Of a DNA stretch of 13,765 nucleotides, positions 1 to 6,414 are shown piece by piece. Each line of letters opens with the position of its first letter. Position 1 is the stretch's first letter. The DNA lies in assembly GCA_036399695.1 (NCBI GenBank), contig DASWMP010000261.1, positions 1 through 13,765 of the forward strand. Direction: 5' to 3'. The DNA comes from DASVEE01 sp036399695 (lineage in GTDB: Bacteria > Acidobacteriota > Thermoanaerobaculia > Gp7-AA8). The position numbers and the translations under genes are program-made. The notes beneath the pieces were generated by a model. That model worked only from the letters and a program-made list of their open reading frames with translations, was not told the origin of the DNA and made no database searches.

Positions 1-416
1 TCGACGGCAACAACCTGCTCGGCGCCATGCGCGTTGACCGTCACGCGGAGGAGCCCAAGCGCAACCTCCTGCGGCTCCTGGCTGGCTTCGCCCGGGCCAG
101 GCGCACGCGTGTCACCTGCATCTTCGACGGCCCGGAGCCGGGCAACTTTGGCCGCCATCTCGGCGCCGTCACGGCGCTCTTCAGCGGTACCCGTTCGGCC
201 GACGATCTGATCGCCGAACGGGCGTCGCAGGGGAGAGGCTGGAGCGTCGTCACAAGTGACCGGCAGCTCTCGGCGCGCATCCAGCGGCGGCAGGTGGAAG
301 TCGTCGAGGCCAACGTCTTCATCCGGCAGATGGAGGAGTCGGCGAGCGGGGAGGAAGGGGGAGGGGACGACTGGGAGTCCTGGTTCAGCGACCCGAAGAA
401 CCGGATGGATTTTTAA
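1..416 (+). CDS. NYN-domain (YacP/Rae1-like) nuclease, 3' part of gene
   Basis: The reading frame is open from the window edge (first full codon at base 3) and ends at TAA 414-416, so the true start lies upstream; the ATG at 27 is internal. The visible protein opens with DGNNLLGAM, the first acidic motif of the NYN/PIN-like nuclease fold. It then shows IFDGPEPG (second acidic strand), FSGTRSADDLIAE (third acidic cluster) and SVVTSDRQL (fourth). This spacing of conserved aspartates is typical of YacP-type NYN proteins, which are metal-dependent ribonucleases; Bacillus Rae1 is the studied member. A C-terminal tail rich in Glu and Gly ends in SWFSDPKNRMDF. The fold assignment is fairly safe. The RNA target cannot be read from the sequence. 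The gene precedes rnpB on the same strand. Confidence 0.75.
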   Translation, partial: DGNNLLGAMRVDRHAEEPKRNLLRLLAGFARARRTRVTCIFDGPEPGNFGRHLGAVTALFSGTRSADDLIAERASQGRGWSVVTSDRQLSARIQRRQVEVVEANVFIRQMEESASGEEGGGDDWESWFSDPKNRMDF

Positions 417-434
417 TGTCGGCAGGCCGACATT
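415..434. other. Perfect 9-bp hairpin overlapping the stop codon of the NYN gene
   Basis: AATGTCGGC (415-423) pairs exactly with GCCGACATT (426-434) around a 2-nt centre. The left arm starts inside the TAA stop. No T-tract follows, so this is not a classical intrinsic terminator, though it could slow or process the transcript or serve as a protein-binding palindrome. The octamer ATGTCGGC recurs at 480-487, just upstream of rnpB. The stretch between the copies (about 431-480) is clearly AT-richer than the rest of the window. Confidence 0.5.
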
Positions 435-516
435 GATTGTAAGTCTCAAAACAGCAGCAATTTAGCTTGCACTATTTTCATGTCGGCGACGGGGAAGTTT
501 CTGTCCGGCATCGTGT

Positions 517-522
517 TATCCC
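517..522 (+). promoter_or_regulatory. Candidate extended -10 of the rnpB promoter
   Basis: TG at 514-515, one base, then TATCCC at 517-522 resembles an extended -10. It lies 5-8 bp upstream of the first base of the P1 helix (527), where the mature RNA should begin. I see no convincing -35 at the usual distance, and only half the hexamer matches TATAAT, so this is a position-based guess. Confidence 0.25.
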
Positions 523-526
523 CCTC

Positions 527-907
<381 letters not shown>

Positions 908-934
908 TTTTCGCTCGCGCTGCCGCGCGAGCGG

Positions 935-1032
935 TTGTTGGTTGTTGGTTTTTGGTTTTTGGAGCTGCGCCGACGCCGAGATCGTTGCAAAGGACCGAGC
1001 CAAACCGACAACCAGAAACCAACAACCAATAA
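935..1032. repeat. TTGG-rich inverted repeat upstream of ldcA (28-nt arms, 42-nt spacer)
   Basis: The left arm 935-962 is built of TTGTTGG/TTTTTGG units. The right arm 1005-1032 is its reverse complement with four mismatches, made of CCAACAACC-type units. The spacer is 963-1004. Arm composition (almost only G and T on one side, C and A on the other) is quite unlike the flanking DNA. The layout matches the inverted repeats at 4907-5017, 5089-5192 and 11705-11808. Mismatch counts were made by eye. Confidence 0.75.
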
Positions 1033-1045
1033 CGCCTTTCCGTTT

Positions 1046-1051
1046 TATCCT
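1046..1051 (+). promoter_or_regulatory. Candidate -10 of an ldcA promoter
   Basis: TATCCT matches four of six -10 positions and sits in TTTTATCC followed by a C-run. Its spacing would put the transcript start within a few bases of the ATG at 1060, giving a leaderless or nearly leaderless message. That fits the absence of any Shine-Dalgarno sequence there. The similar string TTATCCCCC precedes rnpB. No clear -35 is visible. Confidence 0.2.
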
Positions 1052-1059
1052 CCCCCCGC

Positions 1060-1971
1060 ATGCTGACGCCTCCTCGCGCTCTGCCGCCCAACGGGCACAT
1101 CGCCGTCCTCGCTGCTTCCGGTCCGTCCACGCTCGATCGCATTGAAATAGCGCAGCGCAGTCTTGAAGAGCGCGGGTATCGGGTGACGCTGGCGGAGAAC
1201 ATCGGCAGGCGGCATCGCGGGTATCTGGCGGGGACGGATGAGGAGCGGGCGGAGACGGTGAACCGCTACCTCCGGGATCCGCAGTTCGATGCTTACTTCT
1301 TCGCTCGTGGCGGCTATGGGGCGATGCGCATACTCGACCGGCTGGACTACTCGGCCATCGTCGAGAACCCGCGGCCGGTGGTGGGCTTCTCCGACATCAC
1401 GGCCATTCATCAGGCCATGGCGGTGCAGGCGGGGGTGCGGGGGTTTCATGGGCCGATGCTCAACCTCGACTTCCATGACGGCCTTTCGCCGGAGATCGAC
1501 CGCTGGCTGTGGGCAGTGCTGTCGGGCGAGGCTCCGTTGACCTGGCAACTCGAGGCCGACGATGTGCTGATTCCGGGGGAGGCCGAGGGGACGCTGTTCG
1601 GCGGGTGCCTGGCGTTGACGGACTCCCTCGTCGGCACTCCGTACGACTTCTGGATCGACGGCGGGATCTGGTTCTGGGAGGACGTCGACGAGCCGGTTTA
1701 CCGCCTCGACCGTATGTTGACCCACCTCCACCTTTCGGGCAGAATGCAGAGCATCCGAGGTGTGGTCATCGGCAAGCTGAGAGGGTGTGGGGACGAGCCG
1801 GAACTGCTCGCTTTCCTCCGCGAATTCTTCGAGCCCTATCGAATCCCAGTCGTGCGCAACCTTCCGTTCGGGCATTTCGGAGACAACCTCCTGATGCCGA
1901 TCGGGACTGCTGTACGCCTCAGCACGTCCGACCGTACTCTCGTCATGACCGAGCCAGCGGTCCTGCGATGA
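1060..1971 (+). CDS. ldcA: LD-carboxypeptidase (peptidase S66 family)
   Basis: The 303-aa product has the usual length for MEROPS S66 LD-carboxypeptidases, which remove the terminal D-Ala from murein tetrapeptides after the L-centre during cell-wall recycling. The Ser-Glu-His triad is readable: nucleophile Ser111 in GFSDIT, Glu207 in WFWEDVDEPVYRLDRML, and His272 in PFGHFGDN. The family signature ARGGYGAMRILDRLDY lies just before the serine. No signal peptide is seen, which fits the cytoplasmic recycling enzyme. The ATG at 1060 is the first start that keeps the family N-terminus (NGHIAVLAASGPS). There is no Shine-Dalgarno sequence upstream. The stop overlaps the next gene as ATGA (1968-1971), so the two are probably co-translated. 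The family is clear; in some bacteria relatives cleave other peptides (microcin immunity, MccF). Confidence 0.92.
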   Translation: MLTPPRALPPNGHIAVLAASGPSTLDRIEIAQRSLEERGYRVTLAENIGRRHRGYLAGTDEERAETVNRYLRDPQFDAYFFARGGYGAMRILDRLDYSAIVENPRPVVGFSDITAIHQAMAVQAGVRGFHGPMLNLDFHDGLSPEIDRWLWAVLSGEAPLTWQLEADDVLIPGEAEGTLFGGCLALTDSLVGTPYDFWIDGGIWFWEDVDEPVYRLDRMLTHLHLSGRMQSIRGVVIGKLRGCGDEPELLAFLREFFEPYRIPVVRNLPFGHFGDNLLMPIGTAVRLSTSDRTLVMTEPAVLR

Positions 1972-2783
1972 ACGAGATCCCGACAGGAATGAAGGCAGTC
2001 TTCAAGACCACCGGTGGCGGCACCGGCGGGAAAGATCCGCTCAAAGACTCCCAGCTCCACTTCAACGCAGGCGAGCGCATCTTCTCCCAGGGTGAGCTCG
2101 GCACCGAGATGTTCATCATCCAGGAAGGCGAAGTCGAGATCGTCAAGCACATCGGCGGCGAATCGCACACCCTCTCCCGTCTGGAGAAAGGCGACTTCTT
2201 CGGCGAGATGGCCATCCTCGAGGCGCTTCCGCGGACAGCCGACGCCGTCGCCGCGACCGAAGTGAAAGTCGTCGCCATCAGCGGCTCGCGGTTCGACGAG
2301 ATGCTCCGCAAGAACCCGGAGATCGCCGTCCGCATCATCCGCAAGTACTCCAAGCGGCTGCGTGAAGCGAATGCTCTACTCGAGCGTCTGGTCGGGCGGG
2401 AAGTCGACGCCGAGCATGCCGCCCTCGACGCCACCGTCGTCGCCCCTACGGAGAAAGCCACCCGTCACCGGCTCGTCGATCTGGCCACCGGCACCGCCTT
2501 CTTCTTCAGCCAGGGGGACGAGACGACCATCGGCCGCGCCGACCCCGTCACCGGCATCCTGCCGGACATCGACCTCACGCCGGTCGACACCAACCGCTCC
2601 GTCTCCCGCCGCCACGCCAAAATCCTGCGCACCGGCCAGGACTACCACATCCTCGAGGAAGTCGGCACGGTCAACGGGACGTACGTCAACGACCAGCGCA
2701 TCCCCACCGGCGTGCCGGTCACGATCCACAGCAACGACCAACTGAAGATCGGGCTGATCGCCATGAAGGCCGTGTTCGACTAG
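1968..2783 (+). CDS. Cyclic-nucleotide-binding domain + FHA domain protein
   Basis: The 271-aa product starts at the ATG that overlaps the ldcA stop; the open frame upstream of it lies inside ldcA and is not coding. Residues of about 25-140 form a CRP-type cNMP-binding domain. Its phosphate-binding cassette is intact: G79-E80 in FFGEMAILEALPRTADA with R89-T90-A91, so cyclic nucleotide binding is plausible. Residues of about 170-268 form an FHA domain with GR (189-190), SRRH (213-216) and NG (236-237), the residues that read phosphothreonine. There is no helix-turn-helix, kinase or cyclase part. It may thus be an adaptor linking a second messenger to Ser/Thr phosphorylation; this role is inferred. 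The partner protein is not visible here, and neither flanking gene suggests one. Confidence 0.9.
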   Translation: MNEIPTGMKAVFKTTGGGTGGKDPLKDSQLHFNAGERIFSQGELGTEMFIIQEGEVEIVKHIGGESHTLSRLEKGDFFGEMAILEALPRTADAVAATEVKVVAISGSRFDEMLRKNPEIAVRIIRKYSKRLREANALLERLVGREVDAEHAALDATVVAPTEKATRHRLVDLATGTAFFFSQGDETTIGRADPVTGILPDIDLTPVDTNRSVSRRHAKILRTGQDYHILEEVGTVNGTYVNDQRIPTGVPVTIHSNDQLKIGLIAMKAVFD

Positions 2784-2793
2784 AGCCGCTTGC

Positions 2794-4863
2794 TTGACCA
2801 TCACCCCTGAAACGCTCGTCACCTTCATCAAAGGAGTCGGTAAAGGACGGGCGGAGCTGCTCGCGGCCGCCGATATCCACACCGCCGCCGATCTCCTCTG
2901 GTTCTTCCCCTTCCGTTACGAGGACCGCCGCCATCCCGCCCGCATCGCCGATCTCTGGCGGTCGCTCGACCAGCCGGTCCTGATCCGCGGCCGGGTCGTC
3001 TCCGGTCAGGCCCGCGTCTCGCCGGTCAAACGCATGCGCCTCTTCGAAGCAGTGCTCGAAGACGGCACCGGTTCGGTCAAGCTGATCTGGTTCAATCAGG
3101 CCTTCCTCGCGGACCAGATTCAGCGCGGTGACCGGCTGGCCATTTACGGCATCCCGCGCACCGGCAAGGGTGCGCTGACCATCGAAAGCCCCGACTGGGA
3201 GAAGTTCGAAGGGGACGAAGAAGAGGAAGGGGTCATCGTGCCGATCTACTCGAAGATCGGCAACATCGCCCCGAAAGCGCTGCGCCGCATCGTCGACTCC
3301 GCGCTCGAAGCGCTCCCCCAGCTCGAGGATCCGATGCCCGCCGAGGTGCGCGAAAAACTCGGCGTCATGGGGCTGGCCGAAGCACTCCAGGCGCTGCATG
3401 CCCCTGCCGAGCTGCCCGAAGAGTTTCTTCGCCAGCGCTCACCCGCCCACCTGCGCGTCATCCTGCAGGAGTTCTTCACGTTCCAGCTCGCCCTGCGCGT
3501 GCGGCGTGCCCGGGAGGAAGTACAGAAGAAGAATCGCGTCATCACCATCGACGACAAGGTGCGCGAGGAGGTCAAACGCATCCTCCCGTTCAGGCTGACG
3601 GTTGCACAGAAACGTGTGCTGCGCGAGATCGCCGGCGACCTCCAGAAAGAGACGCCGATGTACCGCCTGCTGCAGGGGGACGTTGGCAGCGGCAAGACGA
3701 TCGTCGCCCTCATCGCCGCCATCATCATGATCCGCAACGGCCACCAGGTGGCGCTCCTCGCGCCGACCGAGATCCTCGTCGAGCAGCACTACCAGCGCAT
3801 CCGTCAATTACTTCACCATTCGGTCGTCACCGCGCGCGCCACCGGGTCGATGAAAGCGGGCGAGCGGCGCACGCTCATCTCCGGTCTGCGCGAAGGATTC
3901 ATCCAGCTCGTGGTCGGCACGCACGCCCTCCTCGAGGAGAAGATCGCCTTCAAGTCCCTCGGCCTGGCCATCGTCGACGAGCAGCACCGCTTCGGCGTCG
4001 AGCAGCGCCAGAAGCTTTTCGCCAAAGGTGCGACCCCTGACATCCTGGTCATGACGGCCACGCCGATCCCTCGCTCGCTGGCGTTGGCCATGTACGGCGA
4101 CCTCGAGCTGTCGGTCATCGACCAGCTCCCGCCCGGACGCCAGCGCATCGTCACCGCCGTGCGGACCTCGAATGAAGTGGAACGCGTCTACACCTTCATC
4201 GACGAACAAATCGACGGCGGCGCGCAGATCTACATCGTCCACCCGATCATCGAGGAGTCGGAGAAGACGAACCTCAAACCGCTGACGCAGGGCTTCGAGA
4301 CCGTCAGCAAACGCTTCCCGAACCGCCGCGTGGAGATGATGCACGGCCGCATGACCGCCGTCGAAAAGGAGGAGGTCATGCAGCGCTTCAAGCGCGGCGA
4401 GGTCGACATCCTCGTGGCCACGACGGTCATCGAGGTGGGCATCGACGTCCCGAACGCCTCGATGATGATGATCGTCGACGCCGACCGCTTCGGCCTGTCG
4501 CAGCTCCACCAGTTGCGCGGGCGTGTCGGACGAGGCGAGCGCAAGTCGTACTGCGTGCTGGTGCGGGACGAGAAGACGAACCCCGAGGCCAGGGAACGGC
4601 TGGCGCTGTTCGCGGAGACGAAGGACGGGTTCGAGGTAGCGGACAGGGATCTACAGCTTCGCGGGCCGGGAGAGTTTCTCGGGACGCGGCAGTCGGGGGC
4701 GATGAAGTTTCGCTTCGGCCATGTGATCCGCGACTTCGATCTGATGGAGCAGGCCAGGGATCTGGCCATCGAGATGCTGGAACGGGAGGGCGTCGAGCGC
4801 GGCGAGCAGATCGCGCGGAAGCTGCTGGGCATGGACATCCCGGTGGCTACCGCGAAGGATTAG
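2794..4863 (+). CDS. recG: ATP-dependent DNA helicase RecG
   Basis: The 689-aa product has the standard RecG length and domain order. The N-terminal wedge with an OB-type fold begins around FIKGVGKGRAELL and FPFRYEDRR. Helicase motifs follow: Walker A GDVGSGKT with Lys301, Walker B DEQH at 395-398, motif III MTATPIPRSLAL, and motifs V-VI in TTVIEVGIDVPN and QLRGRVGRGE. The C-terminal TRG region is present. RecG regresses stalled forks and drives branch migration of Holliday junctions. The start is TTG at 2794, 10 bp after the previous stop; no ATG or GTG nearby would keep the conserved N-terminus. The upstream sequence has no good Shine-Dalgarno, so translation may depend on coupling to the gene before it. 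Confidence 0.96.
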   Translation: MTITPETLVTFIKGVGKGRAELLAAADIHTAADLLWFFPFRYEDRRHPARIADLWRSLDQPVLIRGRVVSGQARVSPVKRMRLFEAVLEDGTGSVKLIWFNQAFLADQIQRGDRLAIYGIPRTGKGALTIESPDWEKFEGDEEEEGVIVPIYSKIGNIAPKALRRIVDSALEALPQLEDPMPAEVREKLGVMGLAEALQALHAPAELPEEFLRQRSPAHLRVILQEFFTFQLALRVRRAREEVQKKNRVITIDDKVREEVKRILPFRLTVAQKRVLREIAGDLQKETPMYRLLQGDVGSGKTIVALIAAIIMIRNGHQVALLAPTEILVEQHYQRIRQLLHHSVVTARATGSMKAGERRTLISGLREGFIQLVVGTHALLEEKIAFKSLGLAIVDEQHRFGVEQRQKLFAKGATPDILVMTATPIPRSLALAMYGDLELSVIDQLPPGRQRIVTAVRTSNEVERVYTFIDEQIDGGAQIYIVHPIIEESEKTNLKPLTQGFETVSKRFPNRRVEMMHGRMTAVEKEEVMQRFKRGEVDILVATTVIEVGIDVPNASMMMIVDADRFGLSQLHQLRGRVGRGERKSYCVLVRDEKTNPEARERLALFAETKDGFEVADRDLQLRGPGEFLGTRQSGAMKFRFGHVIRDFDLMEQARDLAIEMLEREGVERGEQIARKLLGMDIPVATAKD

Positions 4864-4906
4864 GGCGCACACGCCTGTGGCGACCGGACCGTACCACCCC
4901 AAACAG

Positions 4907-5017
4907 TGGAGGACGGACAATCTTGTCCGTCACGCGAGAAAGCAGCCACGAAGAGCATTGCCCGGGTGGCGTACTGACGCCATTTCTCGCGTGACGGACA
5001 GGATTGTCCGTCCTCCA
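4907..5017. repeat. Inverted pair of hairpin repeats, 35-bp arms (34/35 match)
   Basis: Arm 4907-4941 and arm 4983-5017 are reverse complements with one difference, separated by 41 nt. Each arm carries its own hairpin: GACGGACA (4912-4919) with TGTCCGTC (4924-4931), and GACGGACA (4993-5000) with TGTCCGTC (5005-5012), each around a 4-nt loop. The stem is followed by ACGCGAGAAA in arm 1, mirrored as TTTCTCGCGT in arm 2. The element can therefore fold either as two small hairpins or as one long stem. Confidence 0.88.
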
Positions 5018-5088
5018 TTTGACCCAGCCCGCCTCGCGGGCGCCAGCGGTGTAGCCCCGGGCGCAAGCCCCAACGGCGTTCACTTTAG

Positions 5089-5192
5089 ATGTGGGACAGA
5101 CACTCTTGTCTGTCCCGTGCACCCGAAGGCCGCTTGTCTGGAGGAATGGACCTCGGGGGTGGGCCGGACAGACAGGAGTGTCTGTCCCACAT
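5089..5192. repeat. Inverted pair of GGACAGACA hairpin repeats, 28-nt arms
   Basis: Arm 5089-5116 and arm 5165-5192 are reverse complements at 26 of 28 positions, with a 48-nt spacer. The local hairpins are GGGACAGACA/TGTCTGTCCC (5093-5102 with 5107-5116) and GGACAGACA/TGTCTGTCC (5166-5174 with 5179-5187), each with a 4-nt loop. The arms end in ATGTG/CACAT. A further copy lies at 9813-9840. The stem differs from the GACGGACA family at 4907-5017 by a paired G-C to A-T swap, so the two families appear related and structurally constrained. Confidence 0.88.
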
Positions 5193-5310
5193 GAGGCAAC
5201 CTGGCGCCCGCCAAGGCGGGCTGCCACCGCCCAACCGCGTCTCAACCGGGAACCGCCGACCATGACTCCGCCCCACCCACGCGGGCCTGTTTTTTGCCCC
5301 CGCCACACGC

Positions 5311-6414
5311 GTGGTGAAAGCAGTAAGAACGTTTTTCGTCCTTCTCCTCCTCGTCAGTTGTCGCGACAAAGCAGAGCCTGAGGCCGCCGTCGCGCCGGTC
5401 AAAGTGGGGCCGCAGGATGCGGTCGTCGTGCGGCAGGAGCGCATTGCTACCGGGCCGACGCTCAGCGGGACCCTCACGGCCAAAGAAGAAGCAACCGTCC
5501 GCGCGCAGGTTGCGGGGTCGGTGACCGCCGTCTTTGCCCGGGAGGGGGAGACCGTCACGACCGGCAAGCTCCTCGCGCGCATCGATCCCGGCGCTCTCGG
5601 CGCAGCGCAGAGCTCGGCGCAGCAGGGCGTTGTCAGTGCCCGGGCCACCCTCGGCACGGCGCAGAAAGAGCAGGCGCGGCAGGAAGACCTGTTCCGGGCC
5701 GGCATCGTCTCCCGGCGCGACGTCGAGCTCGCCCGCCAGAACACCGCCAACGCCCGGGCCCAGCTCGCCCAGGCCGAGTCGATGGTCTCGCAGTCGCAGG
5801 AGCAGCTCGGCCATACGACCGTCACGGCGCCGATCGATGGCGTCATCAGCAGCCAGGCCGTGGCCGAGGGAGACGTCGTCCAGCCCGGCAGTGCCTTGTA
5901 CACCATCGTCGACCTTGGCAGTCTCGAGCTGACTGCCTCGGTACCGAGTGACGAGCTCGGCGCATTGCGGGTCGGCTCGCCCGTCGAGTTCACCGTGACA
6001 GGTCTGCCGAACACGACCTGGCGCGGCGTCATCACCCGCATCAACCCGACTGCCGATCCGACCACACGCCAGATTGAAGTGTTCGTCGAGATCCCGAACG
6101 TCGAGCGGCGGCTCGTGGCCGGCCTCTTTGCCGAGGGGCGCATCGAGAGTATGTCCCGCGTCGGGCTGGTCGTGCCGTCCTCGGCCATCGACCGGCGCAT
6201 GACCACGCCGTACGTCTCGGTGGTCCGCAACCGCAAAGTCGAGCGGGTGCAGGTCGTGCTCGGCATCCAGGATGAGAAGAAGGATCGGGTCGAGATCGTC
6301 AAAGGCGTACAGATCGGCGACGTCCTGCTGGTCGGTGCCGCGCAGCAACTGACGCCCGGGACGGTCGTGTCGCTCGATGCGGCGCTGACCTCCACCGAGG
6401 TGCCGGCGCAATGA
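5311..6414 (+). CDS. RND efflux periplasmic adaptor (membrane fusion) lipoprotein
   Basis: The 367-aa product has a short lipoprotein signal: a basic start, a VLLLLVS core and Cys17 (LVSC lipobox). It should be anchored to the inner membrane by lipid. A biotinyl-lipoyl-like half follows (GTLTAKEEATVRAQVAGSVTAVFAREGETV), then an alpha-helical hairpin of about residues 95-165 rich in Ala, Gln and Glu. The second lipoyl half is TVTAPIDGVISSQAVAEGDVVQPG, followed by beta-barrel and membrane-proximal domains. This is the HlyD/AcrA order. The start is uncertain: GTG at 5311 or the adjacent GTG at 5314, neither with a Shine-Dalgarno. The stop overlaps the pump gene as ATGA (6411-6414), so the two form a coupled pair. 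The substrate cannot be predicted. Confidence 0.93.
   Translation: MVKAVRTFFVLLLLVSCRDKAEPEAAVAPVKVGPQDAVVVRQERIATGPTLSGTLTAKEEATVRAQVAGSVTAVFAREGETVTTGKLLARIDPGALGAAQSSAQQGVVSARATLGTAQKEQARQEDLFRAGIVSRRDVELARQNTANARAQLAQAESMVSQSQEQLGHTTVTAPIDGVISSQAVAEGDVVQPGSALYTIVDLGSLELTASVPSDELGALRVGSPVEFTVTGLPNTTWRGVITRINPTADPTTRQIEVFVEIPNVERRLVAGLFAEGRIESMSRVGLVVPSSAIDRRMTTPYVSVVRNRKVERVQVVLGIQDEKKDRVEIVKGVQIGDVLLVGAAQQLTPGTVVSLDAALTSTEVPAQ

Larger units (their letters stand above)
4864..5310. other. Gene-free island of 447 bp made of palindromic repeats
   Basis: No believable gene is present; open frames here only translate the repeats, giving peptides such as GTDTLVCP. Besides the two large inverted elements listed separately, it holds three small hairpins: GCCCGC/GCGGGC (5027-5032 with 5036-5041), GGGC/GCCC closing a GCAA loop (5059-5070), and GCCCGC/GCGGGC again (5206-5211 with 5216-5221). 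A T6 run at about 5290-5295 lies in pyrimidine-rich DNA with no clear stem before it. No ribosome binding site or convincing promoter for the adaptor gene could be picked out. Confidence 0.7.

Noticed and set aside
4877..5194. 105-codon forward frame rich in TDNLVRH and GTDTLVCP segments
   Set aside because: These peptides are direct translations of the hairpin repeats; similar peptides arise from the reverse strand, as expected for palindromes.
4864..5310. Possible CRISPR array because of spaced repeats
   Set aside because: Repeats are inverted pairs of only two copies each, with no regular array of direct repeats and unique spacers, and no cas genes.
5242..6411. 389-codon reverse-strand frame opposite the adaptor gene
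   Set aside because: No family features; the forward frame has a lipoprotein signal and full adaptor domain order.
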